Positions 16,101-25,400 of a stretch of DNA of 64,000 nt are shown here, in pieces. The notes under the pieces were generated by a model. The model saw only the letters and a list, made by a program, of their open reading frames with translations. It searched no databases and was not told the origin of the DNA. The position numbers and the translations under genes are program-made. How positions within the stretch are numbered: the stretch's first letter is position 1; each line of letters starts with the position of its first letter. This DNA is from a virus. The stretch spans positions 1 to 64,000 of the IMG/VR virus record IMGVR_UViG_3300020421_000007; one strand, given 5' to 3'.

Positions 16101-17498
16101 ATTAAAGAAAGTGTAGGAGTAACTGTAGTATCAGAAATTTCTGTTCTTGGTAATCAAATTGAAGGTATCAATACATTTACTTCAGTTCTATTTGATAGTC
16201 CAGTTGATTCTGATAGAGATATCATCTCAATAGTTCAAACAGGAGAACTTAATGTAGTTGATGGAAATTCAACTATGCCAGTTGGCACTGATCAACCAGA
16301 CGGTGCTCAAATTGTTTATATTGAACCAGAACCTGTTGAGATTGAGGGTGAAGGTGGAGCATTACGGATCCAGGATAATCAAACGATTCTTTCGGTCAAG
16401 ATTAATAGTATTCTTACTACAAATTCTATTTCTACAGTAAGTAGAGAGATAACATCTGGTATCAACCCAGATGTTATTCAGAACACTGCTCTATCTAATA
16501 TTAACTACTACCAGGTTGGTGCATTCTTGGATGCTCCTTTGGATGCTGGTGATACTATCATTTACGTTGGAAATACAGACAAATTTAGTACAAATGGTTA
16601 CTTATTAATCGGTACAGAAATTGTCAGGTATCTACGTAAGATCAATGATCGTTTCTTAAGCGTACAAAGAGGACAAAAGAATACCACAGATCAGAATTGG
16701 AATGCTGGAACGTTCCTGAGACAGATTCCAGATCCAGTATCTATCGCATACGCTGGTGTTGCGGTTGTTGAATCTGAGTCTCAACTTGTTACTGTAAAAG
16801 GTGGTGCTGCTGTTGGCATAACCCAGAGAGAAACTGAATATCAAATTGAAGTTCAGGATCTATCCCCAAGAAAAGATAAGTTAGAATTCCTTAGAATTCC
16901 ACCTCCAAGTGGAGTAATTGATGGTTATCAAGAAAGTGTACTTATTAACGATCCAGTTCAAACTAGATTGAATGGTCTTGTAGATCTACTTGATGATTAT
17001 GGTGTTGTACAACGTGATGGAACTATTATCTACGCCAGAAACCAGGTATTCCAGAATAGCGTATTCTATATTGGAGATTATACCACAACAAATGCTGGTC
17101 ACACCATTAGTCACTTTGATGGTATATTTGATGATGGTGCTTGTAATGTTTCAGCAATGACTCTTGCCGAATTGGAGACATATTTCCCCGCGTTAGGCAT
17201 TCGTGATTTTGAACTAAGAAAAGATTCTACTTTCACACTTGCTGGAGACAAACTTACATTAACTCCACCATCTATACAGAATCCAGTTTCTATATCTGCT
17301 GGTTCTCAATCAATTTCTGTTGGGACAGTAAACGTACAAAAAACTACTTTCTTCCCATCAGAAGGTCATTTATTTACAAGTGATGGAACTTTAATTAAAT
17401 ACACCAGTAAAACATCTACTTCATTTGAAGGATGTACTGTTGTTAGTGGACCAGCAAACATCACACTAAATGCTGAAATTGTACCGTTTATAAAGTAA
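7182..17498 (+). CDS. 7: Giant gp7-like baseplate wedge protein with fibre-type modules
   Basis: A 3438-residue protein in the gp7 position between gp6 and gp8; T4 gp7 is about 1030 residues. Residues 1-330 resemble the C-terminal part of T4 gp7 (EVDKRTLIKNIQKFYKAKGT, then DLIGKQIV). A second T4-like segment, SIEQWRDLIKSTTHPAGF, comes only near residue 1820, so about 1,500 residues are inserted between. The insertion holds GxGY repeats and a YHYH-like domain (about 753-868: GFAYDGNPIYGP, LDENNGRF, GTYAYF). The C-terminal half carries at least three fibre-like modules of the type VTLDGILQEPGVAYTVSG and two helical modules with RFGGN (about 2038-2130 and 2270-2480). Probably the outer wedge scaffold plus peripheral adhesin or fibre-attachment domains. 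The assignment to gp7 rests on remembered T4 sequence and gene order. Confidence 0.8.
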   Translation: MPAVKTKRISTLIESQLPEFISTEYELFSKFVQKYYEGQEVQGGPLDVLSNIQKYADIDYYEKSLLKQSDSLVSNISDSDTTINLVNAESFPEKNGYVRINDEIIFYESRTGTQLQNCSRGVSGNTKLGDLYSSSNFTSTSASSHFAGTEVFNISNLFLYAFVKNFENQYLGSFPEKYLKGEVDKRTLIKNIQKFYKAKGTDSSIKFIFNTIVATDVENKPEVYHPREFTYKSSESDWINVYALKVKIVSGDPKDLIGKQIVQTPSEEYGYASATVDNVIAQGTIDNEVIWNIVVAPETINGIFGISTKAKLEKAFTSTLGVGDRINVSSTIGWDSTGEILIGEEVIKFDDKTVTQFIVSERNSSASHSLGDFVYKPVTIEGSGVKLLTLGIVYDALPDDTQPYSFTGDAVQVSNPGFQSADPRIVLTGTNQLRWIKDTGTSVTSSTNTNVEQSLDGVSNNVSAIFADDQYYYITSSSYPSYNIFDGPVITQSVQDQKILRILRKTPTVTTEVYETSKRDVGILLNGVPIYGYKDQDSIRFGKLDTIRVDDRGRGYVNPPFVIVDGLPGRARAQMVGQVVDSIIIDTTITFPVTPTVEITSGRDAVAKAIVTGGEVTSIVVENPGKFYSSPPIVRITDKLGKGRFAEYTAVIDTDGSITSFEKIAGGTLYTQQNIMVDIIPVGAGAAVTPFLKEWNKNRFSKLSTVIDKQFGYVFENINNVLEYGYGQIANPKALRVQLNDNLNSADTEPAVKTHSPILGFAYDGNPIYGPFSYENPLDVSSSIVRMTSSYSLVGNRQDGPPTTKYPLGSFVNDYVYTHKSGSLDENNGRFCITPDFPEGTYAYFITIDSNQVPQFPYVVGKNYYSLPVDSNYNSNINQNDIPKNAKRFFSAGMLGNGDGLVATISEVKSGTVDKIAVDGSSNNFSVNCQLYFDNQGTQGKDASALVSSVTGKPVNYLQSKEDKVVKLTTIQNAFLFVDDTLRQPSSAASGTIVGTVQNDNVIVLKDVVGTFDNTGTFSADIKTFILTIDQDSSYTKGATLSLTDGVNPPIATAEILEGTSRQNTVTIKVLTGTWIIDDDYYIQSDNLFNTSGSKIITLVSLSDNLEPFEVNQSVALIETTENHGLAIGDTVDISIFPDDVTKTKNYYLRKRLYQQVTFKAPSNTSTINFDGIGRFTILNGGADYTEDVYTDVPLTGGTGSGAKATISVSSIGVVNNIVLTDPGTGYRRGDYLGVDDDQLQRSGASLSSSRLALYIDHSGISFDASEIKVKTAKGFAEGDLVSIGSEIVEITAINDTVLTVTRGKEGTVAVDHYNGGSLSLYKPKYNFSNNFKITNTNGSGYIQSYDLDTQTAVIVFDYSIGKRESEPLTLSSVFFDESSQERLVSVVSAGNIDFKFEFSEDNSTFTPNPNIEIQEFYKYTFDTSHSSLTGTYFDMSPSKSFNLLTLEKVATTILPGNSGASTSVKFGFGPRLTQNLYDNKEGTNFSNFYYFDKNGIVNSEGAFFEIITDPLQGTKTLNYVTPNRFVYNITKTPLWDGSGSISYTTSGQFAVGEINDINITNLGQNYKKVPLVIGCDPSEPFRGSATVLFDTATNIITGIDIDNIGSNYVNPKVVIVDGDGTGAQFTATQRNGELFSIIVDNPGFGYTYAPQIKIIESAVSLYSESNSIGIPQSVRIINNGAGYHLDKTVASDVTSKYTLALKSFSGQYQKGELLTQSINGVEVSRAVVSEYRNGSNLLKIEKVTGIIRENVAIIGYISGASGVVKKAYITTFNTTTASTYDNLGFYTSDKGRLGVSNQKLTDSFFYQDYSYVVKSKTSIEQWRDLIKSTTHPAGFKLFGQVDVETSANSEMPSVIKKADSFSIIQLWNPEKNKITVESTKQVTTQTIQSIENTRIRDGQGSAATSEFNFNETRAFEFTLSAPFDGYFDTDGRLQGTTVFQVLDNTGSPFTPISAESLIVTLDGILQEPGVAYTVSGDTIVFSAPPLGSGTKLTGNSLTDVSPYNGTKFVGRHFYFKDNQYNTRYIKKLRNIFQRGGTWIDAANQIDRNRQFIIEESIGYGKQYYSSLDWSTKLDDYTLDIGYILDAYQHDLRFGGNSKVIDYANIFANGSKYITDNKTESLSIFRYATNLANLAIINWDYVEQSVVFFQGSTEVRVADTDRIAIGMTISAGKAFSPNTIVVSIDSKTKLTLSKPALANAGGGGGASAGVTYLNGTTSGNEVLPSSTGAVLPGNQYSVNPGDTVQVPTSFASTDSATFYFSGINNGTYYDASNLINNNKAYLQEEVSEFVYANYALPSSDKAKCARDIGILVDNVVYHLRFGGNAKLVEFAQLYYTNRGYPYGEELTYLNGLEITAANAAWDRLKDLMVLAMRNTLGTGTYTNINPYTDNTVFTDTDFPVCAEVESSIDTMISIVKDIIAKGTGVVEVVNINPNKSGYWSATLTYSNYNILPDPLIPDSECADVISSVNSLYNNLDDILNELEVARALPDYIDGETKEFELYWQDGSSVVTEPDENFLLSLNAVLQETKYNASYPGDDSYYIDRTVVPNKLVFDVAPIWDQYAGARTLGEPTAVEKVVGTGVGNYKRMTLDKNLINNVRTGPFLILDLEDLTVANIEEPAYFLVFIDGVLQKSGESYTVSGPNIFFNFPITEQMNVDMRYLYGRNVGQILNLYDFNVDNYYANGTVSLQTTFGIPEFLSRNWMGIRRGDRIQAYQYGNSTTYNVIGEVYDISSNGNTLNFRIFGNKCEIIQGRDVYFAVVGRYESVYTIVGLDSSGSSITYETDADNRILVRGSETWRGTLLRKTYKNPFINLSNNTLIKVDGEDSFRRVKELPSDLVAKEQRPQEQLSNNFFGQVEVEAYNGVTRGEGLSIVATIENGSVVKLDWNKRSYDPITQPTAYQYYTPPVINFIPENGEGGGARAAVIVSKGQVISVELISGGSGYTKAPKVVVARRYKIFKETDIGVSLINASINIKESVGVTVVSEISVLGNQIEGINTFTSVLFDSPVDSDRDIISIVQTGELNVVDGNSTMPVGTDQPDGAQIVYIEPEPVEIEGEGGALRIQDNQTILSVKINSILTTNSISTVSREITSGINPDVIQNTALSNINYYQVGAFLDAPLDAGDTIIYVGNTDKFSTNGYLLIGTEIVRYLRKINDRFLSVQRGQKNTTDQNWNAGTFLRQIPDPVSIAYAGVAVVESESQLVTVKGGAAVGITQRETEYQIEVQDLSPRKDKLEFLRIPPPSGVIDGYQESVLINDPVQTRLNGLVDLLDDYGVVQRDGTIIYARNQVFQNSVFYIGDYTTTNAGHTISHFDGIFDDGACNVSAMTLAELETYFPALGIRDFELRKDSTFTLAGDKLTLTPPSIQNPVSISAGSQSISVGTVNVQKTTFFPSEGHLFTSDGTLIKYTSKTSTSFEGCTVVSGPANITLNAEIVPFIK

Positions 17499-17508
17499 TA
17501 AATATCGG

Positions 17509-17522
17509 TATAAATATAAATA
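17509..17522 (+). promoter_or_regulatory. Tandem overlapping late promoters TATAAATATAAATA
   Basis: Two TATAAATA cores share two bases (17509-17516 and 17515-17522), 38 bases before ATG 17560. A third partial copy, TAATAAATA, occurs at 17496-17504. Expected to give strong late expression of gp8. Confidence 0.7.
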
Positions 17523-17559
17523 ACTCAGGCACAAATCACAACGTCGGATAAAGAAACCC

Positions 17560-19371
17560 ATGGCTGCTATTATTTCTGATAAGTTTCGTATTTTTAACGC
17601 GAAACAATTCCTAGAATCCTTGACGGAAGGTCCAAGCGAAACAAGTGCTGAGCGCACTAGAATGTACTTCTTTGTTGGGCGTCCCCAACCTTGGAAAGCA
17701 TATCTAGAAGTGTATTCAAATTCTTCTACTAATTTTACTGTAGGTAACGAGGTTTACGTTGGTACTTACGGTTCCACAACATTCCGTGCCACAGTTGCCG
17801 AAGTTTATGATAGTGCCCTTCTCCTAACCGACGTTTTTGGTAGCAACGGAACAAACTCCACTCCAACTCTAGGACAAGATCTAAAAGAAACTGCCAACGC
17901 TGGATCTTCCGACACAGCAGCAACTGCTAAGGTAGGTGTCTACCGCTACGCTACTGAGGATGTTCCACCTCTACCTCTTGATAACCAAAGAGAAAAGATT
18001 AATGTATATGATGAATTGATCGCTGCTAAGCGTATTACTGATTCTTTTGCTAGAACAGTTATTCGCCGTTATAACTGGGATCTAGTTGCGAATCCTAAGT
18101 TTGACATGTGGAAACCTGATTACTCTGCTACCCCTGCTGGTGGTGGTCAGGTTGGCAAATCAACTGCAACAGGTCAGTCTGCTATTGCTGATGCTAAGTT
18201 CTATGTAATGAACTCTGATTATGAAGTATTCAAGTGCCTTTATAATGGGGAGAATATTGCTAACCCATCTGGTCAAAACGCAACTGAAGAACCAAAAACT
18301 TCTGGTGGTAACTATGCTTCTTCCACTGGTCTCTACACAGAGACTTCTGGTGCTGGATACATCTGGAAGTATATGTACACCATGCCAACTGATGATGTCC
18401 TAAGATTCCTATCTTCGGATTTCATGCCAATTGTTCTTCCCTCCAACAACTCTCGTACTGCTGTTACTGGATCTGCTGTTGCTGGTGCGATTGATGTCGC
18501 TCTAATTGAAGATGGTGGTTCTAATTTACCTGCATCGCAAACTCTGTACACTGGCATTAAAGGTGACGGAACTAATGGTGTTATTATGTTTGCTACTAAT
18601 GGTTCTGGAACTATTACATCAGCATCTGTACAAAACCGTGGATCGGGTTATACATATGCCAACGTTCTTCTTGGTAACGGCAACCTCTTCTCTGACGCTA
18701 GTTTAAGTACAGCAGTTACTACTCCTGCTAACGGAATTGGTTCTATCGAAGTTGTGATGCCACCTCAAGGTGGTCATGGTTCGGATCATGAAGTAGAACT
18801 TAATGGTAAGCGTGTGATGACTAACATCCGCTTAACTTATGCTGAAGGTTCTGGTGATTTCCCAGTTGACAATGACTTCCGTCGTATTGGAATCATTAAA
18901 GATCCATACAACTGGGGTACAACAACATTTGCAACTGATGACACTCGTTCTGGTTTAAGAGCAGTTAAGATTACTGGTGCTACAGCAGATTTCATTCCTG
19001 ATGAAACCATCAGTCAGACTGTAACTGACGGTACTGCAAAAGGAACTGTTGTTTCATGGACTCTTGATAGTGGTTCAACAACTGCTGGAGTTCTTAAGTA
19101 CATCCAGACTAATGATGCTCACACTGATCAAGGTGTTGTAAGAGCATTTGAAAGCAATGGATCAAACGCAATTAGTGGTGTTGGTTCTGCTGCTTCTGGT
19201 AATGTAGATACTACCTATTCTCAGTCTCTACTCGGTTCAACTTTCTCTTCTGGTCTTGCTACTCCAGAAATTGAAAACAACTCTGGTGATATCATCTATC
19301 AGGAAAATCGTCGTCTCATCACCCGTGCTCCTGACCAAATTGAAGATATCAAATTAGTTATCGAATTCTAA
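17560..19371 (+). CDS. 8: Baseplate wedge protein gp8
   Basis: A 603-residue protein homologous to T4 gp8 (334 aa) by several remembered landmarks: SDKFRIFNAKQFLES at the N terminus, FFVGRPQPW, GYIWKYMYTMP in the middle, DFRRIGIIKDPYN, and the closing GDIIYQENRRLITRAPDQIE. T4 gp8 is a dimer in the wedge arm joining gp7 and gp10. The extra length includes a block around residues 315-390 with a GSGY repeat (QNRGSGYTYANVLLGN), of the type found in neighbouring fibre proteins, and a second insertion after the IKDPYN block. Followed by a strong terminator. Confidence 0.92.
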   Translation: MAAIISDKFRIFNAKQFLESLTEGPSETSAERTRMYFFVGRPQPWKAYLEVYSNSSTNFTVGNEVYVGTYGSTTFRATVAEVYDSALLLTDVFGSNGTNSTPTLGQDLKETANAGSSDTAATAKVGVYRYATEDVPPLPLDNQREKINVYDELIAAKRITDSFARTVIRRYNWDLVANPKFDMWKPDYSATPAGGGQVGKSTATGQSAIADAKFYVMNSDYEVFKCLYNGENIANPSGQNATEEPKTSGGNYASSTGLYTETSGAGYIWKYMYTMPTDDVLRFLSSDFMPIVLPSNNSRTAVTGSAVAGAIDVALIEDGGSNLPASQTLYTGIKGDGTNGVIMFATNGSGTITSASVQNRGSGYTYANVLLGNGNLFSDASLSTAVTTPANGIGSIEVVMPPQGGHGSDHEVELNGKRVMTNIRLTYAEGSGDFPVDNDFRRIGIIKDPYNWGTTTFATDDTRSGLRAVKITGATADFIPDETISQTVTDGTAKGTVVSWTLDSGSTTAGVLKYIQTNDAHTDQGVVRAFESNGSNAISGVGSAASGNVDTTYSQSLLGSTFSSGLATPEIENNSGDIIYQENRRLITRAPDQIEDIKLVIEF

Positions 19372-19390
19372 TAAAAATAGATTAATTAAG

Positions 19391-19419
19391 TCCCCCGAGA
19401 GATCGGGGGATTTTTTTTA
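19391..19419 (+). terminator. Intrinsic terminator after gp8
   Basis: TCCCCCGA (19391-19398) pairs perfectly with TCGGGGGA (19403-19410) around a GAGA tetraloop, followed by eight T. It ends the gp25-gp8 unit immediately before a new late promoter. Confidence 0.92.
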
Positions 19420-19423
19420 TCTC

Positions 19424-19431
19424 TATAAATA
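19424..19431 (+). promoter_or_regulatory. Late promoter TATAAATA
   Basis: A perfect T4-type late promoter 5 bases after the terminator and 37 bases before ATG 19468. Confidence 0.75.
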
Positions 19432-19467
19432 CTAAGGACAAAGAATGCTAGTATTTGGCGGAAAACG

Positions 19468-22400
19468 ATGCCACAAAAGACTAACTTAAATGTAAATCCT
19501 TACTACGAGGACTTTGACGCGAATAAGAATTTTTATAAGATTCTATTCCGTCCTGGGTACTCTATTCAAGGTAGAGAACTAACACAGATCCAATCGATTC
19601 TACAGAATCAAGTTGAATCTTTTGGTAAGTATGCTTTCAAACAGGGAGACTTAGTTGTTCCTGGGGAAGTGGGTCTTAACACAAAGTTAGATTACGTTAA
19701 GTTATCCTCAGTATCTGAAGTTGCTGTTTCAGAGGGAGATGATATCGTATATAAAAAGTATGATATCAGTCAATTAATTGGTCTAGAAATCAGAGGTTTA
19801 AGTTCTGGTGTTGTTGCTACTGTTTTAGAAACAAAACTAGCGACAGAATCTACTGCCGATACGGTATACGTAAACTACCTTAGCAGTGGTGATTCTAACT
19901 TAGATACAACTTTCCGTCAAGGTGAGACACTAGAAGTAGTTGATGGTGTCAACACTCCACTTTTAGTTGTTGGAACTGACGGTAGTGTTCTTCCAACTAG
20001 TATCGAAGTTAAAAATCCAGATACAGGAGAAGTTACGTCTCTAGAAAGTCCTGCCATGGGATATGCTTCTGCTGTAAAAGTGGAAGAAGGTATTTACTTT
20101 GTTAATGGATACTTTGTTCGTAACGATAAACAACTATTAGTAATTGATGATTACTATGATAATCCATCAGCAAAAGTTGGATTTACTATTAAAGAAGACA
20201 TTGTAACTCCAGAAGAGGATGCTTCTTTATATGATAACTCAATTGGATCTTCAAACTATTCTGCTCCTGGAGCACATAGACTAAAAATTAGTTTAACTAT
20301 TAAAAAATTTGAATTGTCAGAAACAACTGACAAAAATTTCATTCAACTTATCACAGTATATAAAGGTGCTGTTCAAAAGAAAGTATCTCCTACAAACTAT
20401 AGTCTAATTGAGCAGACTCTTGCTAGAAGAACTTTTGATGAGAGTGGAGATTATATTGTAAATGATTTTTCTGTAGATATTAGAGAATATGCACAGAAAG
20501 ATAAAAATGGTGGATTCTATAAAGTTGACGAATTCGGATCATTTAATGGTTTAACAGAGTCTGAAGCAAGTAGAAAAATGCTTGCTGGTATTGGACCAGG
20601 TAAAGCATATATCAGAGGATATGAGATTGTCAACAAAGAGACAAAGTATCTAGAAATTAACAAAGCGAGAGAGTCGCTTTCAAGCGATAATGTTACTCTA
20701 AAAACAAAAGGTCTTCCAACTTTTAATATTACTAACACATATGGTAGTGTTCCTTTGAATAAGGAAGGTGGAGATTTAACCGCTTATCCATATGTTAACT
20801 TATTCGCAACTTATAATGATGGTTCTATAGGTCTTAGTGGCACAGAGTTATCAACTGACCACAGACAAACTTTAGATAAAAGAGGAACTACATTAACTAG
20901 TAATGATGGTATTAAAACCATTACAATCGATGTAACAAATACCACTACAACTTTAGCGTCAATTTCAGACGGTAATTTTTCAAATTTATCAGAACTTTAT
21001 TTTATCAAAACTAGAGATGATGCTGGTAATGCTCTCACAACAGGCAAACTCAAGTCTCTATCTTATGCTAAAGTAAACAAACCTCTGCTAAACGCCAATG
21101 ATCAGGTTCTATTTTTAGAACTTACAGTTGTTGGAGATAAAGATGATATTGATCTACTTCTCCTTGAGTATGATCCAGGAGACACCAACTATCAAAGAAA
21201 TATTTTCTTATCTGAAGCAGATGCTGCTACAGATTCAAATGAGTTGGGATTTATTATTGATTATAGTGAAACTATTACTCCATTAATTGGTAGAGCAAAA
21301 CCAAGTAATTTTTTCCTAAAGCAAAGAGGTCTTGGTTTTAATTCTGATTCTGATATTGTTATATCTAAAGGTAGACTAGCAGGTGGTGGAGACACATATA
21401 ATGCTATTTTTGGATTGTCATATTTTGATCCACAATTTTTCACCAAATTACTTCTAGAAGTAACTCCTACCAATAATAGTTTCGGTATTGGTAAGTATGT
21501 TACTGGTTTAACTAGTGGTGCTTATGGTGTTGTTGAAGGTGCGCCTTCTGGTGTATATTCCATTGGAAAAATTTTATTTGTAAAAACCCTATCAGGAAAA
21601 TTTGTTTCTGGAGAGTCTATCAGAGACGAAGATGGCGTAACAAATAGAATTGCTAAAGATAATACTATTTCACATTTTATTGTAGCAAATAGAGGACTTG
21701 GATATGCTGATAATTCGACTCTCGTAATTAATGGTGTTGAATATGATGCTGCAGCAGCAGAAGCTATTCGTTTAACAAATGGTTCTTTCTATGCTGTACA
21801 AATTAACAACAAATCTGCGCTTTCTACAGAGTATGCACAACCACCATCAGTAAGTATTAAACAACCAGATGGTGCCGCTAACCCAAGTATTACTGCTGTT
21901 ATTTTACCAGTATTGGTTAGGAATGCTGTAACTACATACAACCCCCAGAATGTAAAATCTTTATCTGCTCAGTATGGTTCTGGAAATGCTAATATCTTTA
22001 CTGCTGATTTGGTAACAGATGATCAAGCATTTGCAGAAATTAAATCTGTAACTAGTTTTACTTTCTTTGGATCCAAGGGATATAATTTCATTGAATCTAC
22101 TAGTTTTAGTGCTGACGCAAGTCTTCTATTACAACAGGGTGATGTCATTCAATTCTCAGATGAAGACAACACACTTGTTCGTGCTGTTGTACAACTTGCT
22201 ACTGTCAGACAAGGATCTTCTAAGTCACGAGTATATCTAGATACTGTTCTTCCTGGAAACGTTACTAATACTAGTATTGTTAGATTGCGTCCTAGAGTTG
22301 ATAATTCTAGTCAAGGAACTCTTCTGTTCCCCACGGGAAGTAGTCAGATTAAAAAAGTAGCTGATACACCAGAAGAAACTAAAATTAAGTATTTCTTCCG

Positions 22401-25400
22401 TAGAGATTTTGTAACTACAGCATCCACATCAGGTGGTACAATTACATTTGCTGCTCAGTTACCATTTGGAACACAAAGATTTTCCACATTTAATGAAGAA
22501 AATTATATCATTACAGTTTTAGATCCTGGCGATGCTTCCAACATTACTAAAGGTGATATTATTTACATTGATAAAGATAACGTAGTAATTTCATCGTCAA
22601 CTGATACTGCCAGTGGATTGACTTCTGGCAGTATTAGTTTGAACTTACCATCAACATACTTTGGTATTATTCCAACAAACGGAACGTTCCCCAAACTAAA
22701 ACTATCAGCAACACTAGAAGTTCTAAATGCTAAACCTAGATTAAAAACATCTATTGAAAATAAAAGGATTGTTGTTACTTCGTCTGGAGATCGTGTAATT
22801 CCATTTAGAGGAACAGATTATGATAGCGATGTAGTAGAAACTATTTCATATTCTGATGCGTATAGACTAAGATACGTATATGAAGGAAGTGCTACTCAAC
22901 CACCATCTGTAGATACTTCAGGTAATTTAATTTCTGGTATAGATGTAACTGATAGATTTACATTTGATAATGGACAAAGAGATACTGTATATGACGTTTC
23001 TAGGATTGTATTGAAACCAGGAAAAGAACAAACCTCTGGACAACTTGTAATTGCTTTTGATTACTTTGAACAATCTCAAGGAGATTTCTGTACCATCGAT
23101 AGTTACATACATGAAGCTGGAGTAACAGAAGACTTAATTCCATCATTTAACTCTGCTGTACATGGCATTCTAAATCTAAAAAATGTATTAGACTTTAGAC
23201 CTAAAGTAGATTCTGCTACTACAATTTCTGGATTCCAAAACGAATCTTCATTAGCAAATAGTATTGGTAGTTTTGCTGGTGCTGGATCAGTTATTGCTGC
23301 TACTCCAGCGCCAGATACCAATCTAGAGTATACACTGTCATTTAGTCAAGTACAATATCTTGATAGAATAGATGGCGTTTTCTTAAATAAAAATGGAAAC
23401 TTTATTGTTAAAGAAGGAAACTCTTCACTAAATCCAACAAAACCAGATCCAATTGATGATGCTATTCCTCTATTCTATGCTTACATTCCTGCTTATACAC
23501 AAACAAGTAAAGATGTAAGAATTACCTCTGTTGACAATCGTCGTTATACGATGCGTGATATTGGTAAGTTAGAAAAACGCATTGAAAGACTTGAATATTA
23601 TACCACTCTTAGTATTCTAGAGCAACAAGCTCTTAATATGCAAGTTAAAGATGAAATTGGTCTTGATAGATTTAAGTCTGGTTTCTTAGTTGATAACTTT
23701 GAAGCACATAGATCTGGAAGTCTCGTATCTTTAGATTATCAGTGTGCTATCGATTCCCAACAATCTGTAATGCGTCCACAGTCTAAAGAAGATTCACTTT
23801 TCCTCAAAGAGGTTAATAAAAGAGAAGATCAGAGATTTGTTTCTGGATACAAAAAATCTGGTGATATTGTCACCCTTCCATACACCAGTTTAAATCTTTT
23901 AGGAAATAATTTTGCTTCTAAAACACTAAATCCAAATCCATTTGTAGTTCTTCAGTATGTTGGCGATGCTGCGTTATCACCAAGTATTGATCAATGGTAT
24001 GATCAATCCACGGAACCATTAGTTGTAGATACCAATACTGATCTCTACAAGATCTTTATTGCTAAGCAAGATGTTAGAGAAAGTTTCTCAAGTTTATTCA
24101 ATTCATTTATTACTAATTGGGTTGGTTCGTCTCCATCATTTACATCTATTAATTCACTAGGACAAGTAAATTCTTTAGATGTTCAATCTTCAGTAAGCAA
24201 TGCTTCTACTGCATCTTCATCTAATATTAGTCCACAAAATAATGATGTTGCTAAAGGTGTTCAATCTTCTACAATAAGAGGCAACGTAGTATCCAATGGT
24301 GTACAATTCTTCGCTAGAAGTCAACCAGTCAAATTTGTAGTTAGAAGGTTAAAACCAAATACTAGAATTTCTGTTTTCTTAGAAGGAAGAGATATTAGTC
24401 GTTGGGTTAATCCAGATCTTAGATTTACTGGAATTGCTGGAAATTCTTTGTCGGCATTTAATGGAACTGTTACCACAGATGATGACGGCAATGCTAGTGG
24501 TCTTATTCTCCTACCAGCAGGATTTGCTCCTAGACAAAATGCTACTTGGGGTGGAGATGTAGATACTGTTGATTATGACACAGATTCAGAAGAAGTAAGA
24601 GTAACTACAGGAATAAAAACCTTTAGATTTACATCTAGTTCTAATGATGCTGACAAACTAACAGTAGATACTTATGCTGAAGTCAAGTATTATGCTGTTG
24701 GTATTTTACCAGAAAATCCAGTAAGTATTATTTCCACAAAACCATCATTCTTTAAAGCAAATGAGGGTGTACAGTTTGTGGATAGTAATACTGATAACCC
24801 AGTAAGACCAAATCCACTTGCTCAAACATTTAAAATTGAAAATTATGATGGTGGAGTATTTACTACTGGTATTGATCTATACTTCAGTTCTAAGAGTAGT
24901 AAAGTTCCCGTCAAAATTTACTTAACTAATGTTGAATCAGATAAACCTGGTAAGAATATTATTCCTGGAACAGAGAAAGTTATATCACCACTATCATACA
25001 TTAAGTTCTTTACTAACGCAAACGTATATGTTACTAGGGGAGAAAAAGTAACTGGAACAACATCTGCTGCTAGTGGTCCCATTGAGAAAATCATCGACAA
25101 AAATGGTGTTGATTTAGTTCCATCTTCATCTGGAAGATTCTTATTAACAAACGAGCAGGTTTACACTATGGTTCTTAGTAACCATAATGGTCGTTCTTTC
25201 AATCAAAATGAAACATTATCAATTCCATCAGTAACTCTCAGAAATAATACTGAAGGAGAATCTGGTATTGTAACTATTGCTAAAGATAGTGGTAAAGTTT
25301 CAGAAATTAGAATTACTAATCCTGGACAAAATTATAATAATGCTATTTTAACTATAGAAAGTCCACAACTTCCTGGTGGTTCTGTTGCTACCGCTAGCGT

